From: Combretum micranthum
Lineage: Eukaryota; Streptophyta; Magnoliopsida; Myrtales; Combretaceae
DNA length: 64,000 bases
Reading direction: 5' to 3'
Assembly (NCBI GenBank): GCA_024138025.1
Contig: JAMXBD010000819.1
Span: forward strand, 558,001-622,000
Shown here one piece after another: positions 1 to 12,039 of this stretch. The position numbers were made by a program, and so were the translations under genes. Position 1 is the first letter of the stretch; every line of letters begins with the position of its first letter. The notes below the pieces were generated by a model. The model had not been told where the DNA came from. It was given only the letters and a program-made list of their open reading frames with translations, and did no database searches.

Positions 1-1714
1 AGTGGTTAAAAAAGATCCATTAGTATTTGTTGATTTAAAGATTGACTATTTTACCCAATTGGATATTACAAATGATATATAATCATATCCAATATTAGCA
101 GTTTACAAAATAATTTTTGTTTTGAATCTTATCGTTTCTCATTAATTTCTAATAAAAGTTTGAATTGACTTTTTTTTTTCTTTTGACAGCTATTATAAAA
201 TGTGTGCTTTAATGATGGAAATGATTCATTGCATCAAAGTTGGCTAAGTAAATTCAAATTAGAAGAGTTTTATTGGTCCTTGATCAATTGATGAAAATGA
301 CTGAGCGGACAAACCCATCTAAGACAAGATGTCATTATTTATGACCGATTTTAAGTTAAGCGTGGTATGAGTAAGCTACATCCACGACTTTTGAGCAATG
401 GACTAACACATATCATTATATCATTTAATTTTAAAAATCCATCGGTTTTATGAATAAATCTTCTCAAAAAGATGAGACCAACCACTCTACAGCCTAAATG
501 AAGAGTCAAATGAAAATATGCAAAAGGAATAAGAAATAGCACTGGCATATTACATGAAAGTAGTTATTACTATTTACGATATCGATGAAATATATATTAT
601 ATATATATATTATTATCATTAGAAAGAAAAACATCCATAGATGCATTATGTATGTGTATATATTAATTTCTGAAATTTTTAAGAAATTCAAATGGATCGA
701 AATCATATTATTTTTAAGATAGACACATACATTTGGAAATGGATGCTATAATGTTACTTTCTCTAATTTTACCTACAGTTAATTTCTTATATTTTACCGT
801 AACATGTAATTAATAATTGAAATCATAAGAAAAATGGATGTTATGACATGATCTCAATTTTAATATATATTTAACTGACTTGAATAACCTCTTTTAAGAT
901 ATGTAGGTTATAAAAATAAAAGAGCTCTAATATAATATAAAAGGGTAAGGGCCAAAATCATATATCTTTTTATTAAAAACTTACTTCTTATTTAATGAAG
1001 CATGGATACATCACTATAATGGTGAGTGAAGAGGGTCTGCAGGTCAAGGGTTGAGCTTGAGTTTGCAAGGGCAATTTTATTTTTTCATAAATAATTTAAG
1101 TCTCTTAGAAGTTTTCTTTCAGAATAATTATTTTATTATGATCCTAAAGAACTATCCTTATTACCCCCTATTACTATGAGTTGTTTAAAAAAAGAAACAG
1201 AGGCAAGGAAGGAAAAAATTCTTCTAAAGGAAACAGAGGATAGATATTGCCAAAAAAAAAAAAAAAGGTAGAGAGAGAGAAACCCTTCTGTTTCATAGCA
1301 TTTATTGATATCATCTAGGGAACCCCCAGACCACAAAGACTACCCAAAACTAATACTAAAATAAAAAGAAAAGGGAATACTTTTCTGAATTTCTTGACAG
1401 ATCCCATGAAGACAGAACAACATATTATCTTTTTGATTCATCTTATTTTAATCATTTTAATATCTTATTTTTATCATTTTCAAGCAAATTATTTATCAAA
1501 TATGGATAAAAAACTAGACGTTTTTACTTATAAACACATCAAACAAACCAGCTGCAAATAAAACACAAATACAGATCAAATATAAATAAGATCCAGATGA
1601 AAATTGGACAATCCAAACAGATCCAGAGTCTGATCAACCGTTTCTCAAAGGATGACCTTCACAAGGAAAACCAAGGAAAGACCTCCTATAAACGTCCCCC
1701 AATAAGCCATCGCT
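1..1714. other. AT-rich intergenic stretch
   Basis: No coding pattern or RNA gene was recognised. The stretch holds short AT dinucleotide runs near 590-612, a poly-A run near 1252-1266, and scattered homopolymers. The small open frames look like chance frames in AT-rich DNA: they are low in complexity and match no family I know. The lower end runs into the 3' end of the isopentenyltransferase pseudogene. Confidence 0.6.
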
Positions 1715-2560
1715 TTAACCCTTGAGAAACTTACTTATAGTTGATATGCTTGGCCCCAGGATCACCTCCTCCCAAGCTTCCTTCGCATCGTTTCCATTTT
1801 TCTCGAAAACAATTGTGGAATCGAGCCGATGCAGCTCCCATTCGAGCTCATCTCTCATTTAGTATCTTTGCTAGCTGTCGCTGAACTAACCTGCACGCAT
1901 TGGCCTTTATATCTTCGATGGCTTTATCGAGCAAATAATCCTTGCACATTTCACTATTCTGATTTCTTTCAGCTCCAAAATAGCAATGCAGTTCAGGAAC
2001 TCCGATGGCTCGACGAACGCCGCGGCTGTAATCGGCTCCTTTGCTGCAGAATCCTCTCACTTCATCAACAAGGCCCATCGTAACCATCTCATCAACACGC
2101 TGCGATACACGCTCATACAAGACAGGTTTGAAACATCTAGCCATATGAAACAACTATCGTACATGGTTCGAAATCCTATGTTGGGATCCTCCACGAGAGC
2201 CTCGATATAAGAGTTTGAGCCGCCAACTATGATAGGGACACGTCCCTTTTTTATTATGTGATCTATAGCTAATACTGCATAGTGGCAGAAATCATTGGCT
2301 GTGAAATCAGCATCAGGATCAATCACGCTTAGCAAATGATGGGGTATGTTTTGTCGTTCCAATTCGGTATCTTGTTTGTCACGATGTTGAGGCCCTTGTA
2401 CGCTTGGATTTTGTCCGAATTGATTACCTCGGATTGCAGATGGGTAGCTAGGGCAGTAGAGAGTCTTGTTTTTCCGTACCAGTTGCGCCCATGATGAAGA
2501 CAACTTTTCCTCGGTCGTGGCGTGCAGTGCATGATGAATAGCCATGACGACGATGGCTTT
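1715..2560 (-). pseudogene. Adenylate isopentenyltransferase (cytokinin biosynthesis) pseudogene
   Basis: On the minus strand the sequence reads as a plant adenylate isopentenyltransferase spread over three frames. Plant IPTs transfer a dimethylallyl group to ATP/ADP, the first step of cytokinin synthesis, and are usually intronless; this one also has no intron. In order I can read the P-loop region (VVFIMGATGT, then KTRLSTALATHL in another frame near 2480), INSDKIQAYKGLNIVTNKI, then PHHLLSVIDPDADFTA and GRVPIIVGGSNSYIEALV (about 2200-2340), a break near 2150, RVDEMVTMGLVDEVRGF and RRAIGVPEL, another break near 1850, then LHRLDSTIVF and AWEEVILGPS, ending at a stop at 1715-1717. One base is missing from the P-loop glycine codon, so GTGK is broken. 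At least four frame changes make it a pseudogene unless the assembly has many indel errors. Adenylate-type rather than tRNA-type IPT is inferred from the SDKIQAYKGL and GGSNSYIEAL wording. Confidence 0.85.
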
Positions 2561-2604
2561 TCTGCTTCATTGTACAAATCAGACACCATTACTATATTAA
2601 ACAA

Positions 2605-5335
2605 AACCGTATGCTAATGCATGAACACAGAGATCTGTTAAAAATAATAATATTAAAAAAAAAAAAAGAAGAAAGACACTCTTTGGGCTTTTTCGATATT
2701 TCCAAGTGGGATTGATGGAACTTAAAACTGTAAGTTGAGCCTACCTTAGGGAAAAAAGTGAAAAAAAATCTTTAATAAGCTTTAGATGTTTAGGCTAAGC
2801 TTATTAGGTTTTCTTATTAGAAAGTTTGTTCTTAATTTTATTCAAATTTTTATCGAATTTAATTCAGCAAAAGGTTGATATATATCTAAACTCGATTTAA
2901 ACTTAATTTAGGCTGATTGGTTTAACAATGTCATGAAGCAAAACAAATAACATTTAAGATTGTTTCTTCTCCTTCAACAAATGATGGAGATAGAAAACTT
3001 TTACCCCCCTGTATGGATTTTACATATCCCTTTTTTCTCTGACATGCAATTCAGTAGGCATAAGAACTTACTTTTTTTGAAGATTAAACCAAGAAACATG
3101 AGGACAAACTAGATCTATTCTTCAAAATATTCTCTCCACAATTGGCATCAACCACCAAAAGGACTTATTGACATTGAAGAGACCTGTAAATAGCTGGACA
3201 TAGCAAGAAAATTATGGTTTCTTTATTAACTGTTAAAGCCTCATTTGTCTCTGTTCAATCTATTTTATGGAAAAAGATTTAATCGGTATTACATACCATA
3301 TATAATGGAATGAGTATACCTTATGTTTTCAACCTGCTTCGAGGGCTCTGTTTTTTGACTAAAAGGAAATAAATAAATAAATACAGATAGGCTGTCCTTT
3401 ACCACGCGCGTCATGTTTTTTTTTTTTTTTTTCCCTCATTATATGTGATGGATACACATTGAAGTTTAGAAGTCGAACAAGGAATTTATCAAAACGTCAA
3501 ATGATCTACGATGTCTCTCCCATTTTCAAAGCTCGTGCTGAGACCAAATCACTTCAGGCTCCTTCAAGGGAAGAGAATTTGAATGGATAAACTTAAACTG
3601 AAATCTATTAATTTGGAAGGAAGATCGTACTTTTGTTTGATATATGTGATAAGGATATCATCAAACTAAGTCATCTCCATGTTTGACAAGCTTTAGCTAA
3701 ACTGGAAGTGAAAAAAAAAATCAATCGAAAACAAAAGAAAAGAAAAGAGGATTTGAAAAAGATATTTTTTACATTTATATTTGGATAAGAAGAATGGATG
3801 GAAAGAAATTGATAAAGATACTTTACATAGGTTAATTAGGTTAACTCAGAAGTGAAATATAGCTGTAATAAAATTATTATTTAAAGTAGTTTTTATTTCA
3901 ATGAGGATATTTGGAGAAAAAGAATAGTAATTCTAGCATACATGAACGTCTGAAGCAAAAGACAGTAAATAAATATTGAAAGAATAGAGACGGGAAGAGC
4001 TCACTGATAACAATCTAACAAATAGAAGTATGCTGCAAAGAGCCAAACTAATTGCAAGCTTTAAACTCAGCACAACTCAATCTCGATTAATAAATGAGAT
4101 ATTAAACTAAAATTAAAGCTCATTTATCTAAATGAACTAAACTTAAGCTCTGATCTAATTTTGCAAGCCAACTCATAAATAGGATGGTTTAGGTTTTTGA
4201 ATAAGCTTATTAATAGTCTCTCGAGCAAACTTATTAAAAAGCGTGTAACAACCATGTGAACAGGTTTATTAGTAGGCTTGTGAGTTTTATGTTTGTGTTG
4301 TATTATAATTAAAAACAAAAAATAATACTATTTAATTAATATATATTTTGTCTCATAGTGTTTTCAAATATTGGCTTGACTAGTTAAGAGTTAACACTTA
4401 AACACGATATTATAATTAGAATCATATTTTATTCATTCTACCATTTACGTGTTTATTACAATTAGTGGGGCATAAAATAAACACCAATTTTATCAAGAAA
4501 ATTGAAATTTTCAATAGTCAAATAATAAAATCCCATGCCTACTTGCTACTCATATCTAATCTTAACAAACCCACATCAACAACTGTCAAAATCCAATAGT
4601 ATTAACTAGTTTAGTAGCTTACCTCACTAAATTTGTATCACTTCTTCTTGTTCCAAATTTAACTCCAAATGTGGGCTTCTACATCCTTCAAGAATGTGAA
4701 ATTTAATTACCCAAAAATATACCCATGTTCCCAAGTCAATTTCTATACTTAAAAGTCATAAAACTCTCAAAAACATTCTTTAAATTCAATGTCTTATCAT
4801 AGCATGAATTTGGTTGAGCTTGAATGTCTTATTCCTCTTCTAATAGCCCTCTGTTCTCTATAATTCTTAGCACAAAGCATAGTTTAAAATCTAATTAGTA
4901 CTAATTTTAAGTTAATAATCCTGCTTAATAATTACTAAAAAGGTTAGAGTATAAGGTTTTAAAGGTTCTTACGTTAAGCTTTGGAGAGAGTTCTATAAAA
5001 AGAAAATATGGTAGAAAAGAGAATATAAGGAAAAGGAAAAACGAGGTAGCTAAGGTTTTAGAAGGGTCATGTGACGCCTTTGATCAAATCATGTCACATG
5101 GCACAATCTAGGCTTTCAATTTTTTATATGTGTAAGCATTTTGAGTAGTTTTAAGTAATTTGAGGTTTTTATTAATTTGGATTAAATATGATTTAAATAG
5201 TTCAACTAAGTTTAAATGATTCATTTTAACTAAATTTTCAATTTAAATTTGGGTTCAATCCATGTCTACAAACTTTTAAAGAAAAATTACCTAAATACAA
5301 ATTACACAAAAATAATTATCAAAATACCAACACTA
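2605..5335. other. AT-rich intergenic stretch, no gene seen
   Basis: No gene was recognised. A poly-T run lies near 3417-3432. The stretch at about 4020-4330 has AGCTC/GAGCTT-rich wording like degenerate short plant transposons, but I could not find paired ends or a target duplication. The rest is low-complexity A+T sequence. Confidence 0.5.
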
Positions 5336-5590
5336 AATCATATCTAACAGATGCGACTTATGTATTTATACATGAATCGCATGTATTAAATGTGACTCGT
5401 GTACAAGCATGACTCACATGGAATACATATGATTGATATACAAGTACCGCATCTATTTGTACATGAGTTGCATGTACAACATACAATTCATATATATATA
5501 TATAGACACACACACACACGTGAGTCCCATGTACTACACACGATTCATGTACAAATACATGAGTCACATATCCTATATGTGATTTTGTAT
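5336..5590. repeat. Degenerate tandem repeat around a CATGNNNNNCATGT-like word, with AT/AC microsatellite
   Basis: Variants of a word such as ATGAGTCACAT / ATGTGACTCGTGTAC recur every 20-40 bp in both orientations from about 5350 to 5585, so both strands carry similar short open frames. In the middle (about 5491-5519) a TA run passes directly into a CA run. It looks like a decayed minisatellite. No coding function is likely. Confidence 0.55.
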
Positions 5591-8490
5591 CTGTATTTTA
5601 GCAATTATTTTTGTACAATTTATATTTATACAATTTTTATATGGGCTAGTTGGTAATCATACAATTTCTTCATTTTAATTCATCTAAGTTCTTGATTAGG
5701 GGCAAAATCATAATTTTGCAAAAATTAGACCCTAATTACATTATTTTGATCTTTCTTGTAAAATTCTTATCTAAAGGTATTTTCAAACTCTAAATTGCCT
5801 TATTTTGATATTTTTGAATTTCCAAAAATTTGGATTCTCGATTTGAATCAAAATTGGAATTTTAAAAAATTGATGGTTTGAGCCATTAATTTACTTAAGT
5901 TGACTTTGATATCTTTAAATGCTTTTAATTAGTTATGATTGGTGTCAGGATCATTTTAGGTACCGTGAAAACTCTATAATTTAATAATGTGAGGACTATG
6001 AATTTCATTAATTTAGAGAGGTATTAATTAATAGATAAATTAATAATTTATTGATTTAAAAGTGTTTTTTCGATTTAGTGAATATAAATTTAACTACATA
6101 AGAAATCATTCTTTGTCACTAATGTATGTACTATATTTCATGAATTAATTTAAAATCAAAATTCATTGTAGATATATATTTATGAAAAAAAGTACATAAA
6201 TGCTATTCATTGTTTTCAATACTTAAACAATATTCATTGTACTAACTAACTAAAATAATTTTTGGTTAATATAAATCACTTGCATATATGGGTTCATTGT
6301 ACTAGAACTTAACCTAATTTTGATACATTTGGAACCAATAAAGCAACAGGAAACAATCATAGCATGAACAACTCTTCATAATTTTTTTTTTTTTTTTTTG
6401 CAGTTGGAGGATATGAAAGTGGAGCTTTGAATGCAATGAGAAAAGTTATAAATGAAATCCTCCTCGATTTAAATTTCAATAAAAAAAAGACAAACAATAG
6501 ATTCATATTTCACTAAATTATCCTAGTTGTGTTTGTAATTTTAGAGAATTATTAATTTAGAGAATTGGCCCAAATTGGGATTGAAAAAAAAAAGTTCATT
6601 TTTTAAAGGTTATTAATTTATCAAGTATTAATTTATGCAAGTTTGACTATATTTATTGTCTCCTTAGAATGATGTCTCCAGTAATTAGCACTTAAGCACA
6701 ATACCTTAATTAGAATCATATTTTACTAATTCTATCAATTAGGTGTTTTAGTGTGATGTGTGGGGACATAGTGAAATATCAGGTTTGGAACAACTAATAT
6801 TTATATGTACATAGGTGGAGTTGAATAGTTAGTTTTGACTTTGATTTATATTAGCAGACAAACACTTGCACAAGCTAACTTAAAACTATAAAGAACTATA
6901 AAATATAAAATTATAAGTACAAAAGATTAAAAATTATACTTGTACAAACTGTAAAAATCAGCGCTATAAGAGGAGGAAAAATGATGGCAAAAAAAAAAAA
7001 AAGGAGGAAAAAAAATATTAAAACAATATAAAATAATAAAAGTCTTGTCATCATTCGTAAAATAATTATGAAAACACTTAATACATAAGACAATATACAT
7101 GCTTTTTCCATCCATATAACACAATGAATAGATAATTATTAAAATTAAGAAAAAAATAATTTTTTAGGTATATGATAAACAATATAATTTTATCAAATCT
7201 TACATTTTTTTTAATTAGATTAAAATTCCTTTTTCTTTCTATTTCATCATTGTGAAAATATATTAATATGAAAAACTATCTTAATGGGACAATAAATAAT
7301 AAGTACCTGTCTTTGTATATCCCCTCTACGTCAACCACCAGTATCTTTAGCGGCCAAAAAAACCACATGTATCTTCAACCATTCAAAAACTTTCCGATGT
7401 TGCATATAGTTTTAGAAAAATTCTATCGGATTTACCACTCTATCTGCAAAAGGACAAAAAGAAAAATTTAAATTGCATCTATTTTGCTTATGGCATTTGT
7501 AAAAGGCTACTTGAAAAGAAAGTTGTCTCAAATAGACCTTGGTTGTTTTGTGCTCTCCAAAACATGGTACCTCGTCTTCCAAATAAAAAATAAAAATAAA
7601 AAAAAAAGTTATTGTAAAGGAAATGCAAAAAGATATTTTAGTTAATAAAAAACACCATGTTGATAAAAAAAAATTTGTATAGATCAACTTGTGAGCTCCA
7701 CATATAACAGCCACAACTATGTTTCCTAAACAATATATATTAATCAATAATATATATATATATATATCTACAGATTATGAACCAACGACTCATAAAATCA
7801 AAGTTATGAAAACACTTGCATTGTAAAGTCGTCAAAGACAATTATGGCATGATCATCTTGACACTTTAAAAATTACAAAAATAGGTTGAATAACAAGCTC
7901 GTTAAAGATAGCAAATTAGCAATTTCCAAACATATACAAATAAAATTAAATAATATAATAAATAATTGAAGCATGCCTAGAAATGAAGAAGAAATTTCAA
8001 TAAACGCTAACCGATTTCTTGTACTTGATTTTTGGAAGCCACAAAGAATTTGTCTTATCAGTAGATGTTGGCTCAGCCGGTAAGACTTCGATCCCAAGTA
8101 TCTTACAAAATTTTTGTGATTGGCCAAACAAAAAAAAAAAAAAAATTGTCTTCCCAATCTGTATTTGCCGCGGTCCACCTCATAGGCCATTAGCAGCATG
8201 TTTGAAAAACACTGACTTGCAAGAGATCAATTTACACTCACAAATCCTTCAAAACAAAATTCCATTTCAGATAAAGCTAATTCCATCAAAGTATAATATT
8301 TTTATTTTATTACCACTTTTTAAAAGTTGCAGCACAAAGCAACCATGAGTAATTTCTCTGTCTAATGCTTACTCAATGGATGAAATTGCTCTGCGATTAT
8401 AGGGGGAAAAAAACTCATTCAAATACACTATAAAATACCAAAAAATCTTCACATGTTATCACTTAAACAGCAAAGCTCCACATGTTGAGT
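5591..8490. other. AT-rich intergenic stretch, no gene seen
   Basis: No gene or complete mobile element was recognised. There are poly-T and poly-A runs near 6382-6400, 6990-7003 and 8130-8146, and a TA microsatellite near 7750-7766. Open frames of 60-110 codons are hydrophobic, low-complexity frames typical of AT-rich noncoding DNA. Confidence 0.5.
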
Positions 8491-8699
8491 TTCTGTATTA
8501 TTTTGGTATCGATTTTAAAAATAATCCCACAATGGTAGGAAAGTCAACTTATATAGAAAATAAGCATAAAAGGCAATGTTATTGAAAGCACCTTTAAATT
8601 TGTACTATAGATGCTTTTAATAAGCGGGCCTTCAATAGAAATGTATTTCCAATAGAGGCACTGTTGTCTTAGAACACGAAAGTTATTGCTTTTAACTAC

Positions 8700-9643
8700 T
8701 AGGGATGGGCAAAAAAACTAATCGAACCAAACCCACTTATAATCGAACTAAACCAAACCAAAAATATGGTTTTTTTAACAATTTGGTTTAAAAATTTCCC
8801 AATATGAACTAATCGGTAAATTTATAGTTCAGTTTAGAAGGTAAACCAAACCAAACCATTTTAGAAAATATAATAATATTTATTTATAAGTTATAACATA
8901 ATTTTTTTTTATGATGATTGATTAAAGATCATATATATTCATATGATTTTATTTGATATTTATTATTTAGTGAATATTGATTAAAATCAACATGTTCATT
9001 TTTAGGTTTGTTTTTTAGGCTCATGATATATATACTTTTTTGTTAATGATGAACTATTGTTTTTTTAATAGTTTTTAACTTTATAAAGTATGAAATTTAT
9101 TTATTTAGTTATAAACTCTTATTATGTATTAATTGTTTAATGTATGTTCTCAGCAGATCATTTTATTCGATGATGAATTTTGTTGATAGATGATTTTTTA
9201 TTTTGACTAAATTTATTGGTAGATGATTGACTTGATGATTCTATTAAAAATTTATAAATTATGACATACTATGTATTGGTTAGTGGATGTATTTTATTGG
9301 TGGATAATTGATTTTATAGAGAACTATAGGTAAAAATATGATGAATTCATAAAGTATTTTATCATGATTTATAATATAAACTTTGTAAAGTAATTTAAAT
9401 ATTTAAGTATTTACACAAATGTAAAAAAAAAACCATAAAAAAGAAAATTTTTAGTTAGAATTTTGATTTAATCCATAATCAAATCCGAACAAAACCGTTA
9501 TTTAATTATTTAGAAATTTTTCAATTTGAACCAAACCATTATTTAAGGGTTTAGTTTGAGATGGGAAAAAAAACAAACCGTAAATTATGGTTTGATTTGG
9601 TTTTAGGAAAAAACCGAACCAAACCAATCCATGCCTATCCCTA
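8700..9643. mobile_element. hAT-type MITE (copy 1) with perfect 8-bp target site duplication
   Basis: The ends are TAGGGATGGGCA on the left and TGCCTATCCCTA on the right, inverted repeats with one mismatch. They are flanked by a perfect 8-bp duplication, TTAACTAC, at 8692-8699 and 9644-9651; 8-bp duplications are the signature of hAT insertion. Sub-terminal regions are packed with GGTTTGGTTT / AACCAAACC words in opposite orientations. No transposase is encoded. The internal sequence, for example TTGATATTTATTATTT and GATTAAAATCAAC, is shared with the copy at 47033-47910, so they are one family. Confidence 0.9.
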
Positions 9644-9674
9644 TTAACTACATCTTTTTGTAAAATTATTGTTG

Positions 9675-10105
9675 TCTTCTTCCTTTGCTAAGCCTATCTC
9701 CCTCTAGTCCCTACCCATCCATTCTCTCTCTAACCTCTCACCTTTCTCTCTTTGCTCCCACTCTCTAAACTACTCACATACCAACACCACATCCAAATTT
9801 CTCCCATTTACCTTCACTGAACACAAATCACATTGATGACAATCACAAACGCAAACTTGGCAGTCACCAGTGAACCAATTGATTGTAGTCATAGTGTTTG
9901 TAAAGTTGTTCGAGGGGTTATCTTTTTTCTTGCCAAGTCTATCTCTCTCTGGTCTCTACCCATTCCCATTCTCTATCTAACCTCTCACCTTTCTCTTTTT
10001 ACTTCCTCTCTCTAAACTACTCACTGACCAATGCCACATATGAACTTCGTCCATTGACCTTCGCCGAACACAAATCACACCGCCAACAATCCAATTGATT
10101 GTAGT
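9675..10105. repeat. Imperfect tandem duplication, unit about 215-245 bp
   Basis: Two copies, roughly 9675-9890 and 9920-10105, share pyrimidine-rich blocks (AACCTCTCACCTTTCTCT, CTCTAAACTACTCAC), then GAACACAAATCACA and CCAATTGATTGTAGT, in the same order. The copies differ by substitutions and small indels. They lie inside the long-TIR element and probably arose there. Confidence 0.75.
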
Positions 10106-10251
10106 TGAAGTAAAGGCGTTGTTTAAGACAATGCCTTCAATAGAAGAAAAATTACAAAGTGCGAGCTGGCAAAAATAAGGTCTAATGGTGCTTTCCTTGA
10201 AGGTGCTTTCAATAATAATGCCTTTGATACCTCTTTTTGATATAAGTTTGG

Positions 10252-10306
10252 TTTTCATACCATTTTGGGAATTTTTTTTTTAATTTTTGCCAAAATGGTA
10301 TGAAAA
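10252..10306. repeat. Perfect 17-bp inverted repeat (hairpin) at an element terminus
   Basis: TTTTCATACCATTTTGG at 10252-10268 is the exact reverse complement of CCAAAATGGTATGAAAA at 10290-10306, with a 21-bp T-rich loop. It forms the outer end of the right TIR of the surrounding element. Confidence 0.8.
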
Positions 10307-11445
10307 TCGTATATGTTGCATGCTGATGAAAAATGCAACTTTATCCAATAACCTAGAAAAGTTAGGGTCTCAATTAGGAAAGTTATATGTATTTTTTTCA
10401 TGTTAATGCAAATACACAACTTTAAATCAAAACCCTAAAAAAAAAAAAAAAGGATACCTTATAGCATGCTAAGACCAACAAAAAAGATCAGGAAAGTGGT
10501 AGATTGCCTTCATACATGTGCATGAGAGTAGCTATAATGATCGCATGAAGAGAGAAAACCAAAATGACATTGTGGAGTAGACATGGCTATAGAACAATGT
10601 TTTGGAAGGATGATTCTTGAAGATAAGTCCAAAGATTTACGTTAGAAATCCTACTTTTATGACAGAGTAATTCCAATTTAGAAATCATGGTGCAATGGAA
10701 ATTAAATTAGAAGGTAAGTTTGAAAATAGTTAAAGATGATAATAAAAAAAAGGGTGAAGCAAACATATTTAATTCCTAGAATGTCAAAGATATTAGAGAA
10801 GACCCACAGTTGTTCATTTCTAAGATAGTCCTAGACGACAATTAGATGAAAAATGAAAGGAATATATAACATGAATGCTCTAAAGACCCCAAATTGACTT
10901 GAGTTATAACCATCGTCTTGTTTTAGTCAATTAATGGAGGAGAAAGGGGGGGTGGTGTTGTGGTTGAGAGAAGGGCGATAGGACAAAATTGTATCCATAG
11001 TAGTTACTAAATGTGAAGTCTTGGAAAAAAAAAACATAGTATATATAAGTGGAGTTGAACAACTCTCTATTCTATTAATCTTTAATAATAGTATAGATGA
11101 TAATAAAAGTAGATGTCCATCATAAAAAATGAGCATAAAAAAATAAAGAAAAGCGATACAATATAATTTATAATTATTAGTTTTAGCAACATCCTCCTCA
11201 AATGATTCTATAACTAGAGTAGAATAAGAAGGCATGTTAATGTGCAAATTTTGCCCAATAGCTTCAGATCGAGCTATCAAATATTGCTTCATCAATTTTC
11301 GATCTTACATAAGTTAAGCAATATTTGATGAAGAAGTATAAACATAATCAATAGGAACATCAAACTCATCATCTTCCTCTTGGTTTACTACCTCTAACAA
11401 GGGTTCAATATCCTACTGATGGAATGAACTATTAATGAGTGGCAT
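10307..11445. other. AT-rich spacer, no gene seen
   Basis: No gene was recognised. It contains a poly-A run near 10437-10452 and a short stem-loop near 11278-11324, in which CAAATATTGCTT pairs with AAGCAATATTTG. The 122-codon minus-strand open frame here is low in complexity and matches nothing I recognise. Confidence 0.5.
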
Positions 11446-12039
11446 TAGGGGTGGGTACAAATCAATTTAGTTTGGTTTTTTCAAAAATCAAACCAAACGA
11501 TTAAATAACGATTTAGTTCAGTTTAGATTATAGATTGAAAATTTTCCAAACCATTAATTTCCACTTTCTTTATAAAACACACTCTTAGCCAATAAAATTG
11601 ATAGTGTATATTTTTATGCAAGCATATATATTCCAATTTTAAGTAATTAATTTTTGCTCTAATGAATCATTTCCTCATTATTCCTACATTCATAAAATGA
11701 AGATAGAATGCATACAAGAATTCTACAACTAAAATATTTAACAAATGCCTTTAGAGAAACTCACATTATAATTTAAAAGGCATATATCTTCAATTTAGAA
11801 GACATTAATATCTCAACTAATTTTGCAATCTTATCCTTAAGTTTCTAAATCCTCTCTAACTTCATCTTATTCACCACGTGCTTTCTATTATCCATAACAC
11901 ACATATACTAAAAAGGTAAAAGAAAAACAAAAACTTTAGATTTACAAGGTCCAATCGAGTGTGCCTAGTCTATAGACTTCATTGTCAATGTAAGGAATTT
12001 CTATTATAAATACTAAATAGCAAAATCATCATCTTAACC

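Larger units (their letters stand above)
8495..10306. mobile_element. Long-TIR DNA transposon (probably non-autonomous, MULE-like), interrupted by a hAT MITE
   Basis: The left end (about 8495-8625) and the reverse complement of the right end (about 10170-10306) align over more than 100 bp. Shared words include AATGGTAGGAAAG / AATGGTATGAAAA, AACTTATAT, and AAAGGCA followed by TTATTGAAAGCACCTT. The right terminus also contains a perfect 17-bp hairpin (10252-10268 with 10290-10306). The interior carries an imperfect tandem duplication and no transposase. The element was split by the hAT MITE at 8700-9643. I did not find a clean target duplication, so the exact ends are tentative. Assignment to Mutator-like elements rests on TIR length only. 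Confidence 0.55.

Noticed and set aside
1829..2210. Plus-strand frames over the isopentenyltransferase region
   Set aside because: Antisense shadows; the family signal is entirely on the minus strand.
5358..5656. Overlapping open frames on both strands rich in THVQ/HESH words
   Set aside because: They are by-products of the degenerate tandem repeat, with similar peptides on both strands.
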